The position numbers and the translations under genes were made by a program. Shown here one piece after another: positions 8,613-16,859 of a stretch of DNA of 64,000 nucleotides (position 1 is its first letter; the number at the start of each line of letters is the position of its first letter). Source of the DNA: Rhodopseudomonas rhenobacensis (GTDB lineage: Bacteria > Pseudomonadota > Alphaproteobacteria > Rhizobiales > Xanthobacteraceae); contig NZ_JACHIH010000013.1 of assembly GCF_014203125.1 (NCBI RefSeq), forward strand, positions 53,053 through 117,052, read 5' to 3'. Under the pieces are notes generated by a model that saw only the letters and a program-made list of their open reading frames with translations, had not been told where the DNA came from and did no database searches.

Positions 8613-9665
8613 TTGCCCAAAAGCGCATCGGATTCGCCTGCACTCGCTCCCCGCCGCAAACTCGACCGCGATCCTCAGGCTCAGCCGGAAACCCAGGTGG
8701 TGGTCGCCTTCGACGACAACCGTGCGGTGTCGTCGCTGGTCGGCCCCTATGGCCAGAACCTGGCGCTGGTCGAGCGCCGGCTCGCCGTCGTGGTGGATTC
8801 GCGCGGCAACCACATCACCATCGCCGGCTCCCGCGAGGGCTGCGACGCCGCCCGGCGGGTGCTCGATACGCTGTACGAACTGGCGACCCAGGGCCACGAT
8901 CTGGCGCAGGGCGACGTCGAAGGCGCGATCCGCGCGGTGATCGCGCAAGGCTCGCTGTTCGAATTCGACGCCAAGCCGTCAAGCTCGGCGTTCGAGGCCA
9001 TCAACCTGCGCAAGCGCCCGGTGCGCGCCCGCACCGCGGCGCAGGATTCCTACATCCGCGCGCTGAAGCGTCACGAATTGGTGTTCGGCATCGGCCCGGC
9101 CGGCACCGGCAAGACCTGGCTTGCGGTGGCGCATGCCGCGCAACTGTTCGAGCGCAAGGAGGTCGACAAGATCATCCTGACGAGGCCCGCGGTGGAAGCC
9201 GGCGAGCGGCTCGGCTTTCTGCCCGGCGACCTCAAAGAAAAAGTCGATCCTTACCTGCGTCCAATCTACGACGCGCTGTATGATCTGATGGATTCGCGGA
9301 TCGTCGAGAAGGCGCTGCAGAGCAACGAAATCGAGATCGCGCCGCTGGCCTTCATGCGCGGCCGCACGCTGACCAACGCCGCGATCATTCTCGACGAGGC
9401 GCAGAACACCACCTCGATGCAGATGAAGATGTTTCTGACCAGACTCGGCGAGAACAGCCGCATGATCGTCACCGGCGACCCCAGCCAGGTCGATCTGCCG
9501 AACGGCCAGACCTCCGGCCTTGCCGAAGCCGCCAAGCTGCTCGACGGCGTCGAGGGCATCGCCCAGGTGAAATTCACCGCCGGTGACGTGATCCGTCACG
9601 AACTGGTCGCGCGCATCGTCGCCGCCTATGAGGGCATCCCGCGACCGGCCAGCAACGGGGGCTGA
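8613..9665 (+). CDS. phoH: PhoH-family ATPase
   Basis: A 350-residue PhoH-like protein, a predicted cytosolic P-loop ATPase/RNA-associated protein. An N-terminal KH-like region (about 30-110) precedes the ATPase domain, with Walker A GPAGTGKTW near residue 160 and Walker B IILDEAQNTT near residue 260. The start appears to be TTG 8613, 5 nt after the miaB stop; no ATG or GTG gives a better N-terminus nearby. It lies in the conserved miaB-phoH-ybeY-corC-lnt run, which suggests a role in RNA or ribosome quality control alongside YbeY. The biochemical role of PhoH remains poorly defined. Confidence 0.92.
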   Translation: MPKSASDSPALAPRRKLDRDPQAQPETQVVVAFDDNRAVSSLVGPYGQNLALVERRLAVVVDSRGNHITIAGSREGCDAARRVLDTLYELATQGHDLAQGDVEGAIRAVIAQGSLFEFDAKPSSSAFEAINLRKRPVRARTAAQDSYIRALKRHELVFGIGPAGTGKTWLAVAHAAQLFERKEVDKIILTRPAVEAGERLGFLPGDLKEKVDPYLRPIYDALYDLMDSRIVEKALQSNEIEIAPLAFMRGRTLTNAAIILDEAQNTTSMQMKMFLTRLGENSRMIVTGDPSQVDLPNGQTSGLAEAAKLLDGVEGIAQVKFTAGDVIRHELVARIVAAYEGIPRPASNGG

Positions 9666-9727
9666 AGCCCCGCGAACACGGCAGGCGTCCGCAATCCGGA
9701 CATGCTTGCGAAGGACATTCCCGACCG

Positions 9728-10234
9728 ATGACCCGCTTTATTCCACCCGCGACCGAGGTTCTGATCGTCGCCGATTGCTGGCAGGCCGAAACCGAGGCCG
9801 AAGCGATCGTGCTGCGCGCGATCGAGGCCGCCGCTTTGAGCGTCGATGCTGACACCGCCGACGCCGAACTCGCCGTGATGCTGACCGACGACACCGGCGT
9901 GCAGACCCTGAACGCCAATTGGCGCGGCATCGACAAGCCGACCAACGTGCTGTCGTTTCCGGCGCTGCAGCCGGCGCATGACGCGCCCGCCGATGCGCCG
10001 AAGATGCTCGGCGACATCGCGATCGCCTACCAGACCACGCGGCGCGAGGCCGACGACGAAGGCAAGCCGTTCGACCACCACCTCAGCCACCTGGCGGTGC
10101 ACGGCTTCCTGCATCTGGTCGGCTACGACCACGAGAAGGACGGCGAGGCCGAGGCGATGGAAACCTTGGAGCGCGAGATTCTGGCGCAGCTCGGCGTGCC
10201 GGATCCCTATGCCGACCAGGACCGGGTGAACTGA
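9728..10234 (+). CDS. ybeY: Endoribonuclease YbeY
   Basis: YbeY is a zinc-dependent single-strand endoribonuclease acting in 16S rRNA 3'-end maturation and ribosome quality control. The 168-residue protein contains the metal motif HGFLHLVGYDH (three histidines) near residues 121-131 and the earlier NVLSFP strand near residue 75. Length fits the family. The start is ATG 9728, 62 nt after phoH; the stop is one base before the corC start codon, so the two are tightly coupled. Confidence 0.95.
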   Translation: MTRFIPPATEVLIVADCWQAETEAEAIVLRAIEAAALSVDADTADAELAVMLTDDTGVQTLNANWRGIDKPTNVLSFPALQPAHDAPADAPKMLGDIAIAYQTTRREADDEGKPFDHHLSHLAVHGFLHLVGYDHEKDGEAEAMETLEREILAQLGVPDPYADQDRVN

Positions 10235-10235
10235 C

Positions 10236-11453
10236 ATGCCGGATCCCGACCCAGCGCAAGACAACGCCGTGAGCGACACGATGCCCAGTGGTAGTAGCCT
10301 CCCCGCGGTGGTGCATCAGGGCGACGTGCTGCGCCCCGCCGCCGAGAATTGGCTGGTGCGGGCGATCCGCACGCTGTTCGGCTGGAAGCCGGGCTCGGTG
10401 CGCGAGGACCTGCAGGTGGTGCTCGACGCCACCACGCCGGACGACACCGGCTTCTCGGCGATCGAGCGCACCATGCTGCGCAACATTCTCGGCCTGCACG
10501 AGCGCCGCATCGCCGACGTCATGGTGCACCGCGCCGACATCGTCGCGATCAGGCAGGACATCACGCTCGGCGAGCTGATGGGGCTGTTCGAGAGCGCGGC
10601 GCATTCCCGCCTGGTGGTCTACAACGAGACGCTCGACGATCCGGTCGGCATCGTCCACATCCGCGACCTGTTGGCCTATATGACCGCGCGGGCGCGCGAC
10701 GAACTGCCGAGCAAGACCAAGGCCGCCAGCAAGGCCGCCGCCGCGGCGACCGCTGCCGCAGCCGTCAAGACGGCGCCGCTGAAGAGCTCGCCGGCGAAAG
10801 CGTCGCGCAAGAAACCGTCAACCAAGGGCCTCGATCTGCGCGCCATCGACCTCAAGATTCCGCTGACCGAGACCGGCATCATCCGCAAGCTGCTCTATGT
10901 GCCGCCGTCGATGCGGGCGATCGACCTGCTGGCGCAGATGCAGGCCTCGCGGATTCATCTGGCGCTGGTGGTCGACGAATATGGCGGCACCGACGGCCTG
11001 GTTTCGATCGAGGATATCGTCGAGCAGATCGTCGGCGAGATCGACGACGAGCACGACAGCGCCGAGCCGCCCTCGATCGTGCGGCAGGCCGACAACTCGT
11101 TCATCGCCGACGCCCGCGCCAGCCTTGAGGACGTCCGCTCGGTGATCGGCGAGGACTTCGTCACCGGCGAAGCCGGCGAGGAGGTGGAGACGCTGGGCGG
11201 CTACCTGGTCACCCATGTCGGCCGGCTGCCGGTGCGCGGCGAAGTGATCTCCGGCCCCGGCAACTACGAAATCGAAGTACTCGACGCCGATCCGCGGCGG
11301 GTCAAGCGGCTGCGCATCGGCGCACGCAAGGAGCGCCCGGCGCCGCGGCAGCGCGAACCGCGGCGGCGCGACGCGCCGAACGAGCCGGGCGCGCCGCAGA
11401 GCAACGACAATATCGGCCCGGCCGCGCCGGGCGACGGAGCCGGCTCGCCGTGA
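10236..11453 (+). CDS. corC: CorC/HlyC-family CBS-domain protein
   Basis: A 405-residue CorC-type protein, often annotated hemolysin C or magnesium/cobalt efflux protein. Two CBS domains (about 85-150 and 205-265, the second with VVDEYGGTDGLVSIEDIVEQIVGEI) are followed by a CorC_HlyC transporter-associated domain (about 280-365). There is no membrane DUF21 part. Between the CBS motifs, at residues about 158-198, sits an Ala/Lys/Ser-rich insert that looks disordered. The C-terminus is Arg/Pro-rich. It starts at ATG 10236, one base after the ybeY stop, and its stop overlaps the lnt start (GTGA), so translation is probably coupled to lnt. Confidence 0.9.
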   Translation: MPDPDPAQDNAVSDTMPSGSSLPAVVHQGDVLRPAAENWLVRAIRTLFGWKPGSVREDLQVVLDATTPDDTGFSAIERTMLRNILGLHERRIADVMVHRADIVAIRQDITLGELMGLFESAAHSRLVVYNETLDDPVGIVHIRDLLAYMTARARDELPSKTKAASKAAAAATAAAAVKTAPLKSSPAKASRKKPSTKGLDLRAIDLKIPLTETGIIRKLLYVPPSMRAIDLLAQMQASRIHLALVVDEYGGTDGLVSIEDIVEQIVGEIDDEHDSAEPPSIVRQADNSFIADARASLEDVRSVIGEDFVTGEAGEEVETLGGYLVTHVGRLPVRGEVISGPGNYEIEVLDADPRRVKRLRIGARKERPAPRQREPRRRDAPNEPGAPQSNDNIGPAAPGDGAGSP

Positions 11454-13054
11454 CGCTGGCCCACAGTTTTCGTAAGCTCGGGCTCGGCATCATTCTAGCG
11501 TGGGGATGGAAGCGGGCGGCGATCGCGCTTTCCGCCGGCGCGCTGTCGGCGCTGGCGATGGCGCCGATCAACGCCTGGCCGGTGTTGTTCGTCACCTTCC
11601 CGGTGCTGGTCTGGTTGATCGACGGCGCCGGCGCCCGGCGCTGGCGCGGCGTCGGTGCTGCGGCGTTGACCGGCTGGTGGTTCGGCTTCGGCTATTTCGT
11701 CCCCGGCCTGTATTGGATCGGCTACGCCTTCCTGGTCGACGCCGATACTTTCGCCTGGCTGCTGCCGGTCGCGGTGTGCGGGCTGCCGGCCTATCTGGCG
11801 CTGTTCACCGCGCTCGGCTGCGCGCTGGCGCGGCTGTTGTGGACCAAGGACGCTACCCGGGTGCTGGCGCTCGCGGTCAGCCTGACCTGCGGCGAATGGC
11901 TGCGCGGCCATCTGCTGACCGGCTTTCCCTGGAACGCGTTCGGCTACGCGCTGACCGAGCCGCTGGCGCTGGCGCAGACTGTGTCGGTTATCGGACTCTG
12001 GGGCCTGACTTTCCTCGCCGTGGCGATCTTCGCCAGTCCGGCGGTGCTGATCGACGATCGCGCCGCGACGCGCCGGCCCTGGCTGGCGCCCGTGGCGGCG
12101 CTGAGCGTGCTGATCGCGATGGCGGCTTACGGCATGATCCGGCTGTCGCTGGAGCCGACCACCACCGTCGCCAACGTCCGGCTGCGCATCATGCAGCCCA
12201 ATCTGCAGCAGGACGTCCGCTTCAACTACGCGGCCAAGGCCGAGGTGATGCGCAAGTATCTGACGCTGTCGGATCGCGCCACCGGGCCGCAGACCACCGG
12301 CGTGCGCGACGCGAACATTCTGATCTGGCCGGAATCGGCGTTTCCGTTTTTCCTGACGCGCGAAGCCGACGCCATGGCGCAGATCGCCGATCTGTTGCCG
12401 AAGGACACCATCCTGATCACCGGCTCGGTGCGCGCGCCGGAGCTGCCGCCGGGGACGCGGATAACCCGCGCTTATAACTCGATCTATGCGATCGATCACG
12501 ACGGCAGCATTTTGTCGGTTTATGACAAACTGCATCTGGTGCCGTTCGGTGAGTTTCTGCCGTTTCAGGATTTGATGGAGAAGATCGGCTTCGTTCAACT
12601 AACCAAGGTGCAGGGCGGCTTCATTCCGGGCGATCGCCGCCGCGCCATCGACTTGCCGAATGCGCCGCGGATGTTGCCGCTGATTTGCTACGAAGCGGTT
12701 TTTCCTGACGAACTCGGCTCGCGCGAAGGGGTCGGCTGGATCGTCAATCTCACCAACGACGGCTGGTTTGGTATCAGTAGCGGGCCTTATCAGCATCTGC
12801 AGCAAACCCGCGTGCGCGCAATCGAGCAGGGACTACCGATCGTTCGCGCAGCGAACAGCGGCATTTCTGCGGTAATCGATCCGCTCGGCCGCATTGTTGC
12901 CAGGCTTGATCTCGGCGTCGAAGGCGTGCTCGATTCGGCGCTGCCGACCGCGCGAAAACCCACGCCATATGCGCGTTTCGGCAATATCCCCGCGCTGATT
13001 ATCATCGCGCTCGCGGTGATAGTTGTGGGGCGTCGCCGCCTAGCGAACCGATGA
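11450..13054 (+). CDS. lnt: Apolipoprotein N-acyltransferase
   Basis: Lnt transfers the third acyl chain onto the N-terminal cysteine of outer-membrane-bound lipoproteins, in the inner membrane. The 534-residue protein has about six N-terminal membrane helices (to about 215), a nitrilase-like periplasmic domain and a final anchor helix. The catalytic triad is complete: E295 (IWPESAFPF), K360 (YDKLHLVPFGEF) and C413 (ICYEAVFPDE), with spacing like the E. coli 267/335/387 set. GTG 11450 overlaps the corC stop. The last 500 bp have visibly less extreme GC-rich codon use than the first part. Confidence 0.95.
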   Translation: MTLAHSFRKLGLGIILAWGWKRAAIALSAGALSALAMAPINAWPVLFVTFPVLVWLIDGAGARRWRGVGAAALTGWWFGFGYFVPGLYWIGYAFLVDADTFAWLLPVAVCGLPAYLALFTALGCALARLLWTKDATRVLALAVSLTCGEWLRGHLLTGFPWNAFGYALTEPLALAQTVSVIGLWGLTFLAVAIFASPAVLIDDRAATRRPWLAPVAALSVLIAMAAYGMIRLSLEPTTTVANVRLRIMQPNLQQDVRFNYAAKAEVMRKYLTLSDRATGPQTTGVRDANILIWPESAFPFFLTREADAMAQIADLLPKDTILITGSVRAPELPPGTRITRAYNSIYAIDHDGSILSVYDKLHLVPFGEFLPFQDLMEKIGFVQLTKVQGGFIPGDRRRAIDLPNAPRMLPLICYEAVFPDELGSREGVGWIVNLTNDGWFGISSGPYQHLQQTRVRAIEQGLPIVRAANSGISAVIDPLGRIVARLDLGVEGVLDSALPTARKPTPYARFGNIPALIIIALAVIVVGRRRLANR

Positions 13055-13196
13055 ACGATAAGCCGGACTCGTAGTCCGAGATAAGCAAAAGCTTTTGATC
13101 TGCTTGTCAGCAAGGCAATACACGCAGCGCTTTCAAATTCCCGGCTGCTGATTTGCTGAAATTAACCGCAAATCTCGTTCAGGTGTTTGCACGGAT

Positions 13197-13226
13197 TTGA
13201 CGTGGCGATTATTTAGGGCGTATTCC
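13197..13226 (+). promoter_or_regulatory. Possible sigma70 promoter for the XRE regulator
   Basis: TTGACG at 13197-13202 and TATTCC at 13221-13226 are separated by 18 bp and lie about 52 nt before ATG 13278. The -10 is weak, so this is a candidate only. The 223-bp gap it lies in also contains a small CGGACTCGTAGTCCG hairpin just after lnt. Confidence 0.35.
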
Positions 13227-13277
13227 CTGTCCGTGCACGCGAATGGTTTTGCGCGCGATTTCCAAGGAGTGCGTACG

Positions 13278-13694
13278 ATGTCGACTAAAGCGCCCAACCC
13301 TGTTGACAAATATGTCGGCAGCCGTGTGCGCATGCGGCGCATCATGCTCGGCATGAGTCAGGAAAAACTTGGCGAGGCGCTCGGGCTGACGTTCCAGCAA
13401 GTTCAGAAATACGAAAAAGGCACCAACCGTGTTGGCGCCAGCCGCATCCAGCAGATCTCCGAGATCCTGCAGGTGCCGGTGTCGTTTCTGTTCGAAGGCG
13501 GTCCTGGCGGTTTGGCCAAGGCCGACGGTTTCGCCGAAGCCGCGTCGCCGGCCTATGTGTCGGACTTTCTCGCCACGTCGGAAGGCCTGGCGCTGACCCG
13601 CGCGTTCACGCGGATCACCGATGCGAAGCTGCGTCGGAGCATCGTCGACCTGGTCGAACAGATCGCTTCGCGCGAAGCGCCCGATCAGCGCTGA
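13278..13694 (+). CDS. XRE-family helix-turn-helix regulator
   Basis: A 138-residue transcription regulator. An HTH_3 domain spans about residues 12-68 (RRIMLGMSQEKLGEALGLTFQQVQKYEKG, then VPVSFLFEG). A C-terminal helical half ends TDAKLRRSIVDLVEQIAS, the pattern of the rhizobial SinR-like regulators found just upstream of metK. ATG 13278 has an AAGGAG site 8 nt upstream (13264-13269) and gives the conserved MSTKAPNPVDKYVGSRVR start. Targets are unknown. Unusually, trmB rather than metK is the next gene. Confidence 0.88.
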   Translation: MSTKAPNPVDKYVGSRVRMRRIMLGMSQEKLGEALGLTFQQVQKYEKGTNRVGASRIQQISEILQVPVSFLFEGGPGGLAKADGFAEAASPAYVSDFLATSEGLALTRAFTRITDAKLRRSIVDLVEQIASREAPDQR

Positions 13695-13880
13695 CACCCA
13701 TGCTTGCGAGTTCAGAGTGAACTCCGGCAATCCTGCCTTACCGCGCACGCGCGGTTCGGCCCGGCTTTCGGCTTCGCGTCGATTCGCCCGCCCGCGGCCC
13801 AGCGCCGCTTAGAATAATTCCAAATTTTGCTGAGTGAGTCCGGACGGTGTAGATTTGCCGGCTCAACCGGAATTGCTCAC

Positions 13881-14627
13881 ATGCCCAGCGCCATCACCCT
13901 GCCGGACTCCCGCGACGACGCTGCCGACCCGGCGGCGACGGTGCCGGAGCGCGCCTTCTTCGGACGCCGCAAGGGTCATAAGCTGCGCAACCATCAGGCT
14001 GATCTGATCGCGCAGCTGTTGCCGCAGCTGTCGTTCGATCTCGGCGCACCGGCGCCGGCCCGGCTGCAGGCGCTGTTCGGTCCCGAGATCGCCGAGGTCC
14101 GGCTCGAGATCGGCTTCGGCGGCGGCGAGCATCTGATCGCGGAAGCGCAGGCGCATCCGGCGATCGGCTTCATCGGCTGCGAGCCTTACGTCAACGGCAT
14201 GGCGAAGATCCTGGCCCAGATCGAGGCGCGCCAGATCGGCAACATCCGGCTGTTCGCCGGCGACGCCGCCGAGCTGCTGGCCTGGGCGCCGCCTTCGTCG
14301 CTGGCGCGGGTCGATCTGATCCACCCCGATCCATGGCCGAAGCGGCGGCATTGGAAACGGCGTTTCGTCCAGGACAGCAGCGTCGCCGCGATGGCGCGGG
14401 TGCTGCGCGACGGCGGCGCGTTTCGCTTCGTCAGCGACATCGACGATTACTGCGCCTGGACGCTGGCGCATCTGCTGCGGTCGCCGGAATTTCGCTGGAC
14501 CGCGGAGCGCGCCTGCGACTGGCAGCTGCCGTTCGCCGGGTACACCATGACGCGTTACGGCCGTAAGGCCGAGCGCGAGGGCCGCCGCGCCGCTTATTTG
14601 CATTTCGCGCGGACGTCGGGTGATTAG
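13881..14627 (+). CDS. trmB: tRNA (guanine-N7-)-methyltransferase
   Basis: TrmB methylates G46 of tRNA to m7G using S-adenosylmethionine. The 248-residue protein contains the SAM-binding IGFGGGEHLIAEA near residues 78-90, GCEPYVNGMAK, and the family signature HPDPWPKRRHWKRRF near residues 150-164. A short acidic N-terminal extension precedes the conserved FFGRRKGHKLR. ATG 13881 was chosen over an in-frame TTG upstream because only the downstream part matches the family. The gap to the preceding regulator is 186 bp with no metK. It is convergent with the DUF2336 gene. Confidence 0.94.
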   Translation: MPSAITLPDSRDDAADPAATVPERAFFGRRKGHKLRNHQADLIAQLLPQLSFDLGAPAPARLQALFGPEIAEVRLEIGFGGGEHLIAEAQAHPAIGFIGCEPYVNGMAKILAQIEARQIGNIRLFAGDAAELLAWAPPSSLARVDLIHPDPWPKRRHWKRRFVQDSSVAAMARVLRDGGAFRFVSDIDDYCAWTLAHLLRSPEFRWTAERACDWQLPFAGYTMTRYGRKAEREGRRAAYLHFARTSGD

Positions 14628-14656
14628 CTAACGACGCTATCAGCTAACGCCGACGC

Positions 14657-15778
14657 CTAATTGCCCGGCTCGCGCATCCGCCAGAAATTCAGCACCCGCA
14701 GCGCGGTGGTCGGCGCCAGCCTTTGAAAATTCAGCCGCGCCTCCTCGATGTCCGGCGCCGACGGCGCGCGGCCAGGACCTAACCGCAGCCCGATCAGCGC
14801 CCGCACCGTCGCCCACTCGATGCCGATCGATTTGCCGAGGATCAGAATCGGATCCTGCCGTTCGCCCATCAGCAACTGGTCGAGCGTCGCGATCCGCACC
14901 CCGGACATCGCCGACAACGCGGCGACGGATTCCTCGTAGCGATACGCCTTGGCGAAGCCGAGCAGCGCCGCTTCGGTCAGCCCGGCCTCGTTGTGCAGCT
15001 GGACGATCAGCCGCTGCGCCGGGCCGAAATCGCGTACCACCGCGAGCTGGCGCGGGGCCGCGGCGAGTTCGCTCATCGCCCGGTTGATGGCGATCTTGGC
15101 GGCCGGCCTGGCGGTGTCGAACAGCCGCCGCCGCACCACGTCGACGGTGACCGACAGCAATTCCTTCAGCACTGGCGCCGGCAGATCCTCGCGCTGGCCG
15201 ATCGTCACCGCCAGCATGTCGTCCAGTCCGGCGCGGCGGACCAGGCCGGAATAGCCGACCGGCGAGAACTCCGCGCCGGCATTGCCGGCGAGCCTGCGCA
15301 CCACCTCGCCGTCGCCGCGCACCACGATCACCTCGGTGAGCGGCGGCGACAGCGTCGGCCGCTGCGTGATCGCCAGCAGGTGGGACTGGCCGCGCGCCTT
15401 CGCGATCTCGACCAGCACGGCATCGTCGATCAGCAGCGAGCGGCTCAGCACCGGCGCGGCGACGCGGATCTCCTCGTCCTCCGCCAGACTGCGAACCAGC
15501 CCGGGCGGCGCGTTGGACAACGACGCCAGCCGCTCGGCCAATTCGCCGCGCACCTCGGCTTCGGTCTTCGGCACCAGCGTCGCCAACACGCCGTCGAACA
15601 AGTTGACGTGATCGGCATGAAAATTTTCGGCGCCGGCGATGAACAGCTCGGCGATACGGCGCACCGCATCGGCGCAGCGATCGGGGTCACCATTCCGGAC
15701 GATGTCGTCCAGACCGGGCAGCAGGGCATGGGCAAGAGGCATGGGCGGCACGGCGGGCGAGAGGAAATTGTTGAGCAA
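14657..15778 (-). CDS. DUF2336-domain protein
   Basis: A 373-residue protein that matches my recollection of DUF2336 proteins, a largely alphaproteobacterial family of helical-repeat proteins without known function. It is mostly helical (RCADAVRRIAELFIAGAENF, LAERLASLSNAPPGLVRSLA, then VLKELLSVTVDVVRRRL), with a HEAT-like spacing of repeats. No signal peptide, membrane segment or catalytic motif is visible. It is transcribed away from rimP and towards trmB, with a 29-bp gap to the trmB stop. The start at 15778 (MLNNFLSPAVPP) is the only good one. Some members of the family lie near stress or cell-cycle genes, but nothing here indicates a role. Confidence 0.75.
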   Translation of the reverse strand: MLNNFLSPAVPPMPLAHALLPGLDDIVRNGDPDRCADAVRRIAELFIAGAENFHADHVNLFDGVLATLVPKTEAEVRGELAERLASLSNAPPGLVRSLAEDEEIRVAAPVLSRSLLIDDAVLVEIAKARGQSHLLAITQRPTLSPPLTEVIVVRGDGEVVRRLAGNAGAEFSPVGYSGLVRRAGLDDMLAVTIGQREDLPAPVLKELLSVTVDVVRRRLFDTARPAAKIAINRAMSELAAAPRQLAVVRDFGPAQRLIVQLHNEAGLTEAALLGFAKAYRYEESVAALSAMSGVRIATLDQLLMGERQDPILILGKSIGIEWATVRALIGLRLGPGRAPSAPDIEEARLNFQRLAPTTALRVLNFWRMREPGN

Positions 15779-15863
15779 ATCTAGCCCCTTCGAATGAAGG
15801 AAACGTTAGATTCCGGGCCGCCGCGGAGGCCGGCGAATTCCCGGTTCCCGTGATTCGCGGGCC

Positions 15864-15892
15864 TTGCTGCTGGTTGCGCGATCGGCTATATT
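15864..15892 (+). promoter_or_regulatory. Sigma70-like promoter of the rimP-nusA leader
   Basis: TTGCTG (15864-15869), a 17-bp spacer and TATATT (15887-15892) form a good housekeeping-type promoter pointing towards rimP, with an expected start near 15899. It is the only candidate seen between the divergent DUF2336 gene and rimP. Confidence 0.55.
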
Positions 15893-15928
15893 CGCGATGA
15901 ACTTGGTATCTCATACAGGCTGTATTGA

Positions 15929-15958
15929 GAGTGGGTCCTCCCGGACCCGCTCTTTTTT
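15929..15958 (+). terminator. Intrinsic terminator in the rimP leader
   Basis: GAGTGGGTCC (15929-15938) pairs with GGACCCGCTC (15943-15952, one G-T pair) and is followed by TTTTTT (15953-15958). No plus-strand gene ends upstream in the previous 1.3 kb, so this terminator can only act on a transcript that starts just before it. That makes an attenuator or a short RNA of about 60 nt the best reading. Confidence 0.75.
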
Positions 15959-16068
15959 ATTACCTGCAGCGACCCGATGCGGGCGAGATGCCGGCTCGTT
16001 CTTTCAACCGCCTCCGGCGGCTGCCTAGCTCACAACCAATGCCCGACAGATCGCATTTGACCCTGGAC

Positions 16069-16857
16069 ATGACCGATCCGACCACCGCTGACGTCGACCT
16101 CGAACTGCTCGCCGAACCGCGGCTGGTGATCGAGCCTGGGCTCGGCGCGCGCGTCGCCGCAGTCGCCGGCCCGGTGCTGCAGGGCATGGGTTACCGCCTG
16201 GTGCGGATCAAGGTGTCCGGCGAACTCGGCTGCACGGTGCAGATCATGGCCGAGCGGCCGGACGGCACCATGCTGGTCGAGGACTGCGAGGCGATTTCGC
16301 ACGCGCTGTCGCCGGTGCTGGACATCGCCGACCCGATCGAGCGCGCCTATCGGCTGGAGATTTCCTCGCCGGGGATCGACCGCCCGCTGGTCCGCCGCTC
16401 CGATTTCGAGCGCTATGAAGGCTACCTGGTCAAGATCGAGATGGCGGTGGCGGTCGGCGGCCGCAAGCGCTTCCGCGGCCTGCTCGGCCCCATCGAGGGC
16501 GACGCCGTGCTGCTGGCGCGCGAAGGCGCCCGCGACGGCGAGGACCCCAACACCCTCTTGCCGCTGGAGGATATCGCCAGCGCCAATCTGGTGCTGACCG
16601 ACGAATTGATCGCCGAATCGATGCGCCGCGGCAAGATCGCCGAGCGCGAGATGAAGCGGGAGCTCGGCGTGCTGCCGCCGCCGCCGCCGCACGCCAAGAA
16701 GAGCGATCCGACCAAGAGCAACGCGCCGAAAGCCAAGCTGCCGAAGGCCAAGCTCAAGGCGGCGAAGAAGCCGCCGCCGACCAATACCAAGGAACACCGG
16801 CTCGCCGCCGCCGAACGCAAGCGGTTGGGCCAAACCGATCCCACCGAAGGAGACTGA
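16069..16857 (+). CDS. rimP: Ribosome maturation factor RimP
   Basis: RimP helps assemble the 30S subunit. The 262-residue protein has the N-terminal RimP domain (about 25-100, with [20 protein letters not shown] and [16 protein letters not shown]), the [13 protein letters not shown] signature near residue 108, and the SH3-like C domain to about 190. A long Lys/Pro/Ala-rich tail (about 195-262) makes it clearly longer than the usual 150-180 residues. ATG 16069 ([10 protein letters not shown]) is preferred from the family N-terminus; ATG 16039 is in frame and possible. The ribosome-binding site is weak in both cases. nusA begins 2 nt after the stop. Confidence 0.93.
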   Translation: MTDPTTADVDLELLAEPRLVIEPGLGARVAAVAGPVLQGMGYRLVRIKVSGELGCTVQIMAERPDGTMLVEDCEAISHALSPVLDIADPIERAYRLEISSPGIDRPLVRRSDFERYEGYLVKIEMAVAVGGRKRFRGLLGPIEGDAVLLAREGARDGEDPNTLLPLEDIASANLVLTDELIAESMRRGKIAEREMKRELGVLPPPPPHAKKSDPTKSNAPKAKLPKAKLKAAKKPPPTNTKEHRLAAAERKRLGQTDPTEGD

Positions 16858-16859
16858 AC

